Shown: piece after piece, positions 10,311 through 21,944 of the stretch
Layout: every line of letters starts with the position of its first letter
How positions within the stretch are numbered: position 1 is the first letter of the stretch
DNA from: Torymus aiolomorphi
Lineage: Eukaryota; Arthropoda; Insecta; Hymenoptera; Torymidae
Reading direction: 5' to 3'
Length of the DNA stretch: 64,000 bases
Assembly (NCBI GenBank): GCA_036365515.1
Contig: CM070873.1
Coordinates: 176,687,604-176,751,603, forward strand
The notes under the pieces: model-generated
The model's database searches: none
What the model was told of the DNA's origin: nothing
What the model saw: only the letters and a program-made list of their open reading frames with translations
Program-made: the position numbers and the translations under genes

Positions 10311-12003
10311 TTATTTGAAAAAGTATACAAGAATGTTAAGAAAGCTTTTATTATCAGTAATTATAGTTCATAAACTGATTGTTTTTAATTTTACAAGATG
10401 TGTGCGGCAATCATGAGTTATTAAATTAAGTTGTTTTATACTTTCTACTATAAAAGAATATCGAGAAAGCTTTTTTCTCCCAATGATTCTTAGTTCATAA
10501 ACTTTTGTTTTTAATTTTGCAAGATGTATCTGATAGATTATTAATTCAAGTGGTTTCTAGTGAAAATTTCAACGAATCCAAGTGTTGAAAATAATGTAAT
10601 TAATGATTGGCTTATGGTGAGGGGCACCAAATGATTCAGAGGAGCCATTTGTTCTGTGAATATACAGTACATGAAACTATAATATAAATTACTGTAATGG
10701 CTCCTTTTTGAATCTGCAACCAACATTTTAATTTGCTAGCTGAATGTGATGCAACAGTATGATTATTAGATCTAGTACCCTTGCAAGTCTTTGATAAAAT
10801 ATTATGAAAAAGAAATATGTGGATATCAAAATAATGAAATGAGTTCCAGCTTTAGAAAGTGCAATAAAAAGCTAAAGGTAAATTTTAGCACAAATTTAAT
10901 AATGTAATAATAATTTGTCAAAAAAACAAAAGCAAATGGATGCATAAGAGTGTTTTGTAAAAAACTGAGTATCAGGTTCTGTTACGTAAGGGTAGTTAAC
11001 ATGGCAAACTTTGAGCTTCGCATTTTGTAAAGGCTAGAGGATTAGGTGATTTCAGAGAAATAGATGCGAAGGAATAGTTTTTAAAAAACTTTGTACCGCC
11101 TGCTGCTATGGAAATGGCAGTTGACATGAGAACTCAACTTCTCAGCCAACTTTGAGCTTCAAGTTTTATAAAAGCAAGAGAATCAGGTGATATAGAGATT
11201 TGAATTGTAATTCTGAGAACTTGTACTTTTTTCTTTTATTCCTTGCGATAGCTACAAAGAAAAAATATATTATTGTTATTGTTTTTAACAACTTTAAATT
11301 CTCTGTCGAAATACTAATAAAAGTTTAATGTTTTTATCCAAACAATCTTGCTCTCAACAACTGTCCAACTCTCTACAAAAAACTTGACTGAAAGCTTAAA
11401 TGTTTTTTTGAAACAATTATAATAAACACTTTTAAAAACTGTTTTTTAAAGTATTTTCTATCTGTAAATTATTCATTATTATATTTTCTTTACAAAATAT
11501 CTCAAAAAATGGTCCATTTCTATATCTTTTAAAAAATCCATTAATAAATTATTTTACAAAACTTCTACAATCCTATACAAACTTTTGCAAGCAACGAGAA
11601 ATTCTTTTCCAAAACCTTTACAATCACCTTACAAAAACTTTTACAAACGATAAGAATTTTTTCGTAAACCATAAGAATTATTTTCCGAAACCTATACAAT
11701 ATCCTAAAAAATTATTTACGTTTTATTTTATGAAAAGGAATTCTACGAATAAATAATAAATGTTTGCGTTCTAAAGTCGAAATAAATTTCTTTCACGCGG
11801 ATACAGAAAGTCAAACCCAAAGAAGTTGTGAAATCAATTAAAGTGTAGTTTTATACTTAACAGACATTATTTACAACATAGCTTTACTCTTAAAAAGTTG
11901 TGAAATCTCTTTAAAAAATTATTTTACAAAAGTAAAAACTTATAGGCAAGAATAAGTTTGGTTACTATTCTACATAGTTTGTACTTAACAAACATTATTT
12001 ATA
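10311..12003. other. AT-rich spacer, no gene seen
   Basis: AT-rich, with loosely repeated phrases such as CCTATACAA and ACTTTTACAAACG in 11.5-11.7 kb. I see no supported gene. Confidence 0.4.
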
Positions 12004-14510
12004 CTAAACTCTCCCACCCTCTCTTCCTCCTCTCTCTCTGCCTCTGTACCAAAAACTTTAATGAGAGCTTAAATATTTTTTCAAAACAATCAACACGTTC
12101 TTTAAAAAACTAATTTTTTAAATATATTCTATCCACACCATTTGTCTATAGTCCTTTTATTTATTCGAATCTCATCTATTCAATAAGCACTCTGCAAATG
12201 GTAATAATTTTTTGCATGACTGTACCAATAATAATATTGTTAATATAAAACTTTCTACGAAAGTATAAAATAAGGCAAGTATAGACGTTTTTTCTGTATA
12301 ATCTATAAAATAATAATATTTATGTTTTTTTAAAAGAAATCAAATAAATACCAGTGAAAAAGTCTTTTACTTCTTTGAGTCATTGTATGCTGAAAAAATT
12401 ATATGTAAGTAAGTACATTCAAATTGTTCATTGCAAATCAAACAAATGAAAGTTGTGAAATCAATTATCGATAGACAAGTAATACAAACAAATCTCGGAG
12501 ACAACTGTATGACTATTCTCAGAAATGTACTAAAATTTGTTCATCCTTCTATACAAATTATACACAAGAAAGTACTGAAATCAATTTATTGTAGTCAAGT
12601 ACCCATAAGTTAACTTGACTGAATAATACAACTTCTTCGTAACTACTTAAAAATATTCAGTCAGCGGACATAAAGTACTACTTAACGCATAACAGGCGTA
12701 ATAGCTCCCATACTCCTACCAAACTTTATAGAACCTACGCACTTTACGCCCGTGTGGGTGAAAATTATTTTAATTATATAACTACTATGCCTAGCTTCTT
12801 TTTATTTCTAAAATTCATAAGAATTTTATCAGATATTTACGAAAAGTCAAAGCCTATATAAAAAAATTACATAGTTACCACCACATCTCCATTTTTCATT
12901 GATCTTTCTCAATTTTGTAATTTCTATAATATTACGCATCTTGGGAGGACAATAGAAGTCTATAGAGCTGCTCTAGCAGGGGTGGTCCTCCAATCTCCCA
13001 TACATACTTGGCGAGCCCGACGGTTTGCAGTTTAAGGTCTAGACATGGTCATTACCATATAAATATTCATATGTTTAAAGATCAGATAAAATGTATAAAT
13101 GGGTTGCTTCTACATATTAAATAGGGGTCAGTATTGAATTTATTACTCTGTTTTTGAATAGAAAGTGCAAACCCGCATGAAAATATCGTATGAGATCTCA
13201 TATGAAAATATTGGACATCAGATCTCATTTGGGAATATCGGACATCAGATCTCATAGAGAATATCGGGCATCAGATCTCATATGAGATCCGATAACATGT
13301 AAAATTGCAGATGACATCACACATATGATATCTCATATGAGATCTCATATGATATTTACACGACGGAAAAGAATGAAAAATAGGTGGCTTACAAAATGGT
13401 TAATAAAACCTAAAGCACTTTTGAGTAGACAATAAATTTATATGCATTTTTTATCCCATTCCCGTTTAAAAAAGACGGACACAAGGAAAAATATTTTCGG
13501 TAATGAAAGTAAATCATGAGATTCTGCACATGTAGGGATATTATATTTAAACGGTATCAATTAAAAATTAGAGCCAATGTAATTATTTATAATGGGCTTA
13601 TAGGTATAACCATTGTTAATGAATTTATGTAAATTTACAAAGCCCACCAGTAAACGGGAAACCGTCGGGCTCGCCAAGTATGTATGGGAGATTGGAGGAC
13701 ACTCCTGCTAGAGCAGCTCTATAGACTTCTATTGTCCTCCCAAGATGCGTAATATTATAGAAATTTCAAAATTGAGAAAGATCAATGAAAAATGGAGATG
13801 TGGTGGTAACTATGTAATTTTTTTATATAGACTTTGACTTTTCGTAAATATCTGATAAAATTCTTATGCATTTTAGAAATAAAAAGAAGCTAGGCATAGT
13901 AGTTATATAATTAAAATAATTTTGGCCCACACGGGCGTAAAGTGTGTAGGTTCTATAAAGTTTGGTAGGAGTATGGGAGCTATTACGCCTGTTAGGCGTT
14001 AAGTAGTACTTTATGCCCGCTGACTGAATATTTTTAAGTAGTTACGAAAAGTTGTATTATTCAGTCAAGTTAACTTATGGGTACTTGACTACAATAAATT
14101 GATTTCAGTACTTTCTTGTGTTTAATTTGTATAGAAGGATGAACAAATTTTAGTACATTTCTGAGAATAGTCATACAGTTGTTTCCGAGAATTGTTTGCA
14201 TTACTTGACTATCGATAATTGATTTCACAACTTTCATTTGTTTGATTTGCAATGAACAATTTGAATGTACTTACTTACTTATAATTTGTTCAGCATACAA
14301 TGACTCAAAGAAGTAAAAGACTTTTTCACTGGTATTTATTTGATTTCTTTTAAAAAAACATAAATATTATTATTTTATAGATTATACAGAAAAAACGCCT
14401 ATACTTGCCTTATTTTATACTTTCGTAGAAAGTTTTATATTAACAATATTATTATTGGTACAGTCATGAAAAAAATTATTACCATTTGAAGAGTGCTTAT
14501 TTGGATTTTT
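12004..14510. mobile_element. Large foldback element, ~850-bp arms
   Basis: The left arm (about 12185-13036) and right arm (about 13664-14510) are inverted copies of each other around a ~630-bp loop. The mirrored 60-residue open frames at 12431-12613 and 14070-14252 are a by-product of the symmetry. The family recurs at 26160-26392 and 42663-43625, where one copy is split by a large transposon. The 180 bp before the left arm belong to the same family (GAGAGCTTAAATATTTTTT is shared by all copies). No transposase is seen, so it is non-autonomous. Confidence 0.8.
13187..13352. repeat. AGATCTCATATGAGATCT palindrome cluster
   Basis: In the loop of the foldback element, whole or partial copies of the palindrome AGATCTCATATGAGATCT occur about six times, some joined by CGGACATC or CGGGCATC. 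It may be a protein-binding array or just expansion of a palindrome; the sequence does not decide. Confidence 0.7.
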
Positions 14511-15054
14511 ACTATGTATATATGTAGCAATTTTTGTAACTATGAATTATAGGAATTTTTATTAGATCATTTATCTCATTGCCCGTCATTCAAATATGAG
14601 AATTAATATATAAGCATTAATTAAAATATTAGAAGTTGAATAAATTATCATTTAGCAAACCCCTCTCTTCAAGAAACGATGGCCGGATGTTGTGTAACAC
14701 TTAAAGAGTGATTTTGATTGGCCTGTAAGGAATAGGCGCAAAAATTTGCTACTTTTGAATTTGTGAAATTGAATTTTTATTCTTAACTATTTAAATCTAG
14801 ATAATTAAATCAAATTAGAATAAAAAGATTAATTTTGTCATGCTTTGAAAAATGATCCGATTATCCTATCATTTAAACCAATTAAAATGAAATCATAATG
14901 AAAAATGATATATTCATAACCTAAAAAAAATAGTACGCGCGCAGCGCGTTTGGATTTTGCTAGTAAAATTTAAAATTAAAAGTATGTAGCAAATAAAAAT
15001 GATGCGCGCGTAAATCTTGCTAGTAATGTAAACTGTAAAAAAGGTAAAAGTGAT
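14511..15054 (-). other. Helitron 2 3' flank
   Basis: No gene. On the minus strand two copies of ACTAGCAARAT (at about 14963 and 15026) and a GC-rich hairpin (about 14935-14952, CGCGCTGCGCGCG) lie 3' of the helicase. This resembles a Helitron 3' end, but I do not find a clean CTRR after the hairpin. Confidence 0.45.
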
Positions 15055-18000
15055 TTACAAATATAATTCTTTATACACATAGTTTTTAATTTTTGTGCTT
15101 TGTCTTTGATTTCCAAGATATACTTTAAGGGAATCCCAAGATCAAACTCTGGACATGGCTACATATAACTGACCGTGATTAAAAACATCTCTTCGAAGAT
15201 CAATAATGATATTATTAAAGTTTTGACCTTGTGATTTATTAATTGTCATTGCAAACGCTAATTTGACAGGAAATTGTCTTTTTTTAAATGTAGAAGGATA
15301 TTCATTTTCACAATACAAAGTAATGCGATTTATGAAAACTATAGTTCCAGCTTTATCGCCACTTAAAATTTTACATTTTAATAAGTGGTTCGAAAAATCT
15401 ACGATTCGTAATCTTGTGCCGTTACATAAACCTTCATTGATACTTATATTTCTAATAAGCATCGCAATACAATGTTTTCTTAAACGTAATTCATAAGGAG
15501 GTAAACTGGATGGATTTAAGGAATTTAAATATTCTGGTAACAGAACTTCATCTAATTCGCCATTATTGCATTTATCAGTGCTGTCTATACCAGTATATAT
15601 ATGTTCACTCGTTGTATCTAATAAGTTTGTAACTTGTTTGTTAATTTCATCGACATCAATATTTCGAGCTGATAATATAGCACATTTACTCATATCTTCA
15701 AAACGTTTTTTTTCAATTAATTTACCAAATAAATTGTAAGCTATATTATTATTTGCTTCGAGAATGCAGTGTTCGGGGAGATGCATGTTGTCATGCATAT
15801 CGTTCAAGGTTCCATCGCCAACTTCCAATAAATATTTTGCAAAATTAATTTCATTAGGCAATACTCTCATATTAGTAGTAAGAGTGAATTTGTTAAATAA
15901 TTTCCATAATTCACTGTATTTAATGCAAAGATTTAACATTTCAGATCGAGTACCTCTAATTTTAATCGGAAGAAGTTGTCTAAAATCGCCACCTAATATA
16001 ATTATTTTTCCCCCAAATGGTACATTATTATTCATGATATGCTGCAATGTTCTGTTTGCTATTTCTGAAGCATATCTTGGAGCCATTGGTGCTTCATCCC
16101 AGATAAAAACGTCAGCTTCTTTAAGAGTAAGGCCATCTTTTGATTGCGCTTTAATGTTTGACGATGAATCGTGATACAAAGGAACTGGGATACCGAATGT
16201 TTTGTGTACTATCTTTCCGTGCGGGAGTAATGTTGCAGCAATTCCAGTAAATGCCATTGAATATACTTTGATGTTTTTTGATGATAACATATTATAAAGA
16301 GTAGTATAAATAAAAGTTTTTCCAGATCCTCCTGGTCCATCAATATATATACAATTATTGCTATCATGGTTATTAATATCAACTGCATGAAGCACTGTAT
16401 CTACTATTTTTTTTTGTTCATCATTCAATTGCATATATTGCTGCTGACCAATTTCTGCAATACGTTGTAAAGGTAACAATTCATTATTAGTATCGCACAA
16501 TACATCGTGTTCCACTCTTTACTCCATGGTGGGGAAATCAGCTAAACTTCGACCTTCTTTATTCAATAAATCACTTATATGAGAGTAAGCTTTATGATTA
16601 CTTACAACTATCTCATTTGTCCGTGAAAAATCTTCTGACATTGCATCTTTGAATTTGTTCCATAATTCCTCAGGACGAACAGGTTGGCAATGAATTAAAA
16701 TACGAACAAATAATAAACGTAGTTGTATAGGCATCATCCATACGGTTGCTTCTTTCATAGCTCTAATCCATTCTTGATCGTTCTCTATAAGCCCTAAAGC
16801 TAAACATGCTATGGTAAATGTAGATTGTATGATACCATCCACAGTTTTCAAAGAATCAAAACTTGTAGCACCTTTAACATGTAGTAACAATAGTCGTAAA
16901 TGAAACAGTTCTAATTGAGTTGAACTAATTGAATACATACGACCAATGCAATTGAAATGTTGTTTACGGACTTGCCAACTTGTAACGGTTGCACCTGTAG
17001 TCTTCTGTTTTTTCTACGAAGTGGCTTGGAATATCTGCATAAAGATACTGCCTAGCTTCTGCGTTTGCTAAATTTAGTTTAAAATAATCTAGTAACATAC
17101 TACTTGAGTAATTTAAATTATCTGTAGTACTATTCGTATTACCAGAAATTATTATAGATTGTTGATTAGGTAAATGTACAGGTAATCTTATCATAGAATG
17201 ACTTTTATCTTGTAATGATTTACTAAGTATACGATAACATGCTTCAACAGGCCCGACGTATCGAGTCTCTACAAAATCTTGAATTTCGTCGTGATTAATA
17301 AGTCTGCCATCGTTAGACTCACCAATTGTAACAGTGGCTGCATCGTGACCTTTGTAAATATATTTATACAAATATTTAACAGATCTAATACTTGTAACAA
17401 CTTCAACATTGATATGACAGTTAAATGTCTGTAATAAAGTGGGGCAGTATGGTACAACCCATCGGTTATCAATTACATTGCCATTACTTTGCTCATAAGA
17501 AATTCCAGTATCTCTCCTTCGATAATTGGGATAGCCATTTTCATCCATGTTTGTTTCACGTAAAAAACTTTTTGGAAATCTTTTAGAATATTTTTCATCT
17601 ACCATACACCAATTACCACATGGACCGTGTATCATATTTTTCAGAACGATTTCTTGCAATATAAAATTTTGTGCATCAGGAAGTTCGGCAGAAATGAATT
17701 TATCGACAATTTCTGGAGAGATAATTTTAAAACCATGAGCTAAAGTAATTAATAAATGCGTATGTCGCAAACCTCTTTTCTGAAATTCAATTACATACAC
17801 ATATTCCGCAATCTCCCCAAAAAATTTCTTTTTACTATTAAGTCAAGCAAACGTTCTTTTTTTAAATGAAATACTCTTGCTACAATATCAGGTCTATCAC
17901 AAGCCTGCTGATGATATAAAAGATTTTCCACAATCTCCGGCCATTTAGGGTTACATGTCATTGTAAGAAATATATCAGGTTTACCTTTGCGATTAATTAT

Positions 18001-18673
18001 GGCCATTGCATCTTAATAGCACTGTTGCATATGGCGCGGTGAACCAATAAATGTAGATGGAAGAATTATTGTTTTTCCAACTTGTCCATTAATATCATTT
18101 GCAGAATTTTGCATATAATCATGCAATCCTTGATAAGTATCTGCTTTAATTTCTTTTTGATGATTTTAACAATATTGAATTCTATCTTTTTCAATTTTTA
18201 CATAAGCATCTACAACATATTGTTGAAATAACCTACATCCCAAAATAAAAGGATTAAATTCATTGGGTCTAATAGCAATTTTATATCTTGTAGAAGCTAA
18301 ACGTGTTACACGGCGATTATTATCATTACTGTTTCTGTTAATGCGTTCTAAATCTCTATGCCATCCTTGGGTACCGTAAGGATAAAACAATGAATAAACC
18401 CACGGTTCTACATTTGGATCCATTGTACTGACATACTGTAAAGTTTTCGTGTTTTTGTTTCGAATAGTTACGTAAGATTTAGGAATTTCACCGTCAGCAG
18501 TTATTGAAAAAATAGCAGCTACTTCATTAGTTCTTTGAAAATTATATCTTCGTCTATCAGCGCCTTGCTTCAATGTAAATAGTAACTGCAATACTGAAAG
18601 TGGTTCATTAGTGTTCATTAATGATTGTTGATTACGTATTTCTTGATTCATCATTTCATAGGATTTAGCAAAT
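15055..18673 (-). pseudogene. Helitron 2 Rep/helicase, lightly decayed
   Basis: A nearly full-length Helitron Rep-helicase on the minus strand. In order: N-terminal domain (18166-18673, with NVEPWVYSLFYPYGTQGW); MTCNPKW (about 17955); the HUH motif in EFQKRGLRHTHLL (about 17755); the two-tyrosine motif in KYLYKYIYKG (about 17365); a linker (16519-16990); and the Pif1-like helicase (15055-16515). The Rep nicks and joins DNA in rolling-circle transposition and the helicase unwinds. Damage is limited: nonsense codons near 18172, 18016, 16516 and 15142, and frameshifts near 17800 and 17015. Three of the four stops look like CAA or CGA changed to TAA or TGA. The 5' end is cut off at 18673, where the dispersed hairpin repeat begins, so the N-terminus is missing. 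Confidence 0.9.
15142..16515 (-). pseudogene. Helitron 2 Pif1-like helicase domain
   Basis: An open stretch of 457 codons. It shows Walker A (IDGPGGSGKTFIY, about residues 58-70), Walker B (VFIWDEAPMAP), the ILGGDFRQLLPI block, LIRNISINEGLCNGTRL, and the C-terminal INKSQGQNF and LYVAMSRV. All helicase motifs are intact. It ends at a TGA that probably replaced an arginine codon (AMSRV then SWDSLKVYLGNQ in the same frame), with the true end at 15055. Upstream, a TAA at 16516 separates it from the Rep part in frame. Confidence 0.9.
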
Positions 18674-18920
18674 CAAGGAGCGCGGGAGCGCTCCGAAGGC
18701 AAGTATAAAGTATAGAAGAAGCCTAAAGGAGCAACCCGTGCTACTCATACATTGAAATGGGTGTGCACGAAATCAATTCGCCTATATATATATACGTTTT
18801 GCTTTAGTTTTTTTAACATTACTCTGAATCGAAAGCCATTTCATTGTTCTACTTAAAACAGAAGATTTTATTTAAAAAGTTTATCTCGTTCAAAAGATAT
18901 AAGAACTGAATTTTTTTATG
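18674..18920. repeat. Dispersed ~245-bp repeat with GC hairpin, copy 2
   Basis: Second copy of the repeat at 7048-7290, starting with the same GGAGCGCGGGAGCGCTCC hairpin. It abuts the truncated 5' end of Helitron 2. Confidence 0.8.
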
Positions 18921-19012
18921 TCGACTTTCAGATTCTTAACTTTCTCCATGGGATTCAGCCTCACATTCGATTTTCCCGACTTCCTGTGACGTTATATATG
19001 AATATATATATA

Positions 19013-20314
19013 TGGGAGCGTCCAGCAGAAACGGACCACCGAGCGCGCGCGGTGCCTTTTTTCGCGTAAAAGGCGCTCTGTTTAATTCGTTCATAATCGT
19101 ATGCTGCGTCTTTGAAAAAAAAACCAAGCACCTATATCGATAGATTTTTTCCTGCACTTTCCAATGGTGCCATTGTTCTTATGCGAAACGCTTTCTTCCG
19201 AACGAAAACTCGAGTTGAATATTGAAAGCGCTTTTTCTCAAAGTATATCATGTTTTTTTTCAAAATAAACTACACCATTGGAAAGTACAACTCTTAAGCT
19301 TCAAAACCCTATCTTGGAGAAGTTGGAGAAATAAAGGGTTTAAAAGTAACAACATGAAAAAGACAGCGCCGAGGGTCCGCGCGAGCCCCTCGCGCCCGTG
19401 CGTACGGCACGTTTAAGTGCACGCTCTATTCAATTCGCTAATAATCGTGTACCAAGTCTCTGAAAAAAGAACTAAGGACATATATCGATAGATTTTTTCC
19501 TGCTCTTTCCAATGGTGCTATTATTTTTATTCCGAAATGCTTCTGTTCGGGACTAATACCCGAAGTGTATTAATCCGCCCTTGAGCATAGCGTAAAAAGT
19601 TCGGGCAGCCGCTGTCTTTTTGATCTTACTATTTTTGAACTTTTCATGTTTCAACTTAAAAATATAATATTTTGTAGTTTAATACTTGTACTTTTGAAGA
19701 ATATAATTCATTTTGAAGAAAAGACTGATATTTTATTGAAAAAATAGAGTTTAAACATTCAAATGGAATTTTCAACTAGAAGGAAGCATTTCGGAATAAA
19801 AATAATAGCACCATTGGAAAGAGCAGGAAAAAATCTATCGATATATGTCCTTAGTTCTTTTTTCAGAGACTTGGTACACGATTATTAGCGAATTGAATAG
19901 AGCGTGCATTTAAACGTGCCGTAAGCACAGGCGCGAGGGGCTCGCGCGGACCCTCGGCGCTGTCTTTTTCGTGTTGTTACTTTTAAACCCTTTATTTCTC
20001 CAACTTCTCCAAGATAGGGTTTTGAAGCTTAAGAGTTGTACTTTCCAATGGTGTAGTTTATTTTGAAAAAAACATGATATACTTTGTGAAAAATGGCTTT
20101 TAATATTCAACTCGAGTTTTCGTCCGGAAGAACACATTTCGCAATAAAAACAATGGCGCAATTGGAAAGAGCAGAAAAAAATCTATCGATATAGGTCCTT
20201 GGTTTTTTTTTCAAAGACGCAGCATTCGATTATGAGCGAGTTAAACAGAGCGCCTTTTACGCGAAAAAAGGCACCGCGCGCGCTCGGTGGCCCGTTTCTG
20301 CTGGACGCTCCCAT
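19013..20314. mobile_element. Foldback element, ~545-bp arms
   Basis: Terminal inverted repeat GGGAGCGTCCAGCAGAAACG (left 19014, right end 20314). Left arm about 19013-19560, right arm about 19770-20314, loop about 210 bp. The mirrored frames at 19222-19416 (+) and 19910-20161 (-) are by-products. GC-rich blocks with CGCGCGC lie near both ends. No transposase is encoded. The flanks are AT repeats, so a target duplication cannot be called. Confidence 0.85.
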
Positions 20315-20316
20315 AT

Positions 20317-20351
<35 letters not shown>

Positions 20352-20353
20352 TT
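20308..20353. repeat. (ATTT)n tract, LINE 3' tail
   Basis: About eleven ATTT units on the plus strand, i.e. an (AAAT)n tail on the minus strand, directly after the 3' UTR of the gag-only element. Confidence 0.9.
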
Positions 20354-20552
20354 AAACCAGAACAAAATTACATAGAGTAAAGTCCTCAGAGATAGATATT
20401 AACTACCTGTACGAGGGCTGGTACATGAATACTTAAGACTATACTTATACACTAAAGCTTATATACTAAGTATTAAATATTTAAACCTTAAACATTTAAT
20501 ATTGTCAATATAATTCTCAAAACTTAACGCAAGTAAAACAATATGTATACAT

Positions 20553-21944
20553 TTATTTATTATATATATTTTTTAGTTTATTTTTTAGTTCATGTTTCCT
20601 ATTAACACTTTTGCAATAGAGCTTTTTTAAAGACGAACTTCCAAGCCTGGGTTTTGCCAGTATTAATTCAGTTCCGCCCACCTGAGTTTGTAATGTAGTT
20701 GGTGATTTAGTTAACTCTTGCGTCCGTTTCTTGAAGTTATCTACCTTACCGAGGTATCTCGGTAAGTCAGGTTTTATTATATATTCAGTAGTGTTCATAG
20801 CCTTGTTTACCTTAGCATTCAAAATTTTGCATTCTTGTCTGTCAGTGGTAACATGATCAGTATTATAGTCGTTTCCAAATGTCTTATTTGAGAAGCTACA
20901 GTTGACGCAGCACTGTTTCTCTGATGTGCACTTTTCTGTTAGATGCGTTCCCGCACATTTTAAACAGGTTGGGCTGTTCTTACACCTTTGGCCATTATGA
21001 CCCAATCTACCACACTTATAACATGGTTTCACATTTATTATATCGTAAACTTTGCAATTCTGATAACCAACGAATAATCTGTCTTTATTTTCTTTAATAT
21101 GTTTGTGCATTTCACCCGTTATTTGCATGATGACCGTTACTTTACTGTTTTTGTCATTGCCAGCTACGTGTAATATGTTACCCTTTGTATCTAAATTTGA
21201 AAAATTTCTTTGGTTTATGTCATTTTCGATTGCTTTTATATCAGACTTGAATTCATTTTCGATGCCAGTTATTCTTATGACAGGCTTACTAAGCTGTTCT
21301 TCTTCGACCTTGTAGAGGTGGTTGAGCTTGGCGTCTAGTAATCTTTTTGCTGTCTTGGCACTTTCCTCGTTCATGCATGTTATTGAAATTACATCTTTAC
21401 TTTTCATATCAATTTTTTTCGTTTGGATTGATTTTTCTTTAAGTAGATAGTGGAATACTTTTTCCTTTATCACAGATTTCTCTTCTTTGTCTTTTCTTGT
21501 TACTACAATTTTCGGCACTTTTTTGGATTGTGGTATGTGTATCTTTTTTGACATTATATCTGCATATGTTTCCTTGTATTTACTCGGTCGTTCTTTTTCT
21601 TTCGTTAGAATTTCGTTTAAAAGCAGATTTTTATGTTTCAATTCAGTATTTAGTTCCCTAAGCAGCTGATTTTCTGTTATTAGTGCACTTACTTTATCAC
21701 TGTCCTTGTCTTCGCATGTAGTCTCATCCAGCTCATCAACTTGCATTCTGTTTTCTTGAAGGAGGCCTTCATAGTTGATTTTAAGTTTACTGTACTCTGA
21801 TTCTATTTTCCTATAGTTTTTACTAAGATTCTCAATCGCTTTAGTTTTGGTTTGCAGATCTTCTTGTAGTTTTAGTAACACAACACGTGTGGGATCTTGA
21901 TTTGAGGTTATGCTCAAATCGTGTTCATCACAAACAACTAACAC
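20553..21944 (-). CDS. Non-LTR retrotransposon Gag-like ORF1 protein, intact
   Basis: An RNA-binding Gag-like protein of 463 residues, no stops. Residues about 20-125 are Lys/Glu/Leu-rich and likely coiled coil. The middle part holds a probable RRM-like segment (VIRITGIENEF to NCKVYDIINVKP). It is followed by zinc knuckles at about 313-365: CYKCGRLGHNGQRC, CLKCAGTHLTEKC and CVNC with downstream His and Cys. This order is seen in ORF1 proteins of jockey/I/R1-type insect LINEs; I cannot fix the clade. The protein probably forms ribonucleoprotein particles with its RNA. The lack of ORF2 means any mobility would need reverse transcriptase from elsewhere. The C-terminus is basic and ends just before the 3' UTR. 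Confidence 0.8.
   Translation of the reverse strand: MLVVCDEHDLSITSNQDPTRVVLLKLQEDLQTKTKAIENLSKNYRKIESEYSKLKINYEGLLQENRMQVDELDETTCEDKDSDKVSALITENQLLRELNTELKHKNLLLNEILTKEKERPSKYKETYADIMSKKIHIPQSKKVPKIVVTRKDKEEKSVIKEKVFHYLLKEKSIQTKKIDMKSKDVISITCMNEESAKTAKRLLDAKLNHLYKVEEEQLSKPVIRITGIENEFKSDIKAIENDINQRNFSNLDTKGNILHVAGNDKNSKVTVIMQITGEMHKHIKENKDRLFVGYQNCKVYDIINVKPCYKCGRLGHNGQRCKNSPTCLKCAGTHLTEKCTSEKQCCVNCSFSNKTFGNDYNTDHVTTDRQECKILNAKVNKAMNTTEYIIKPDLPRYLGKVDNFKKRTQELTKSPTTLQTQVGGTELILAKPRLGSSSLKKLYCKSVNRKHELKNKLKNIYNK

Noticed and set aside
12431..14252. Two nearly identical 60-residue frames on opposite strands
   Set aside because: They are mirror images from the foldback arms; no start context or family supports a gene.
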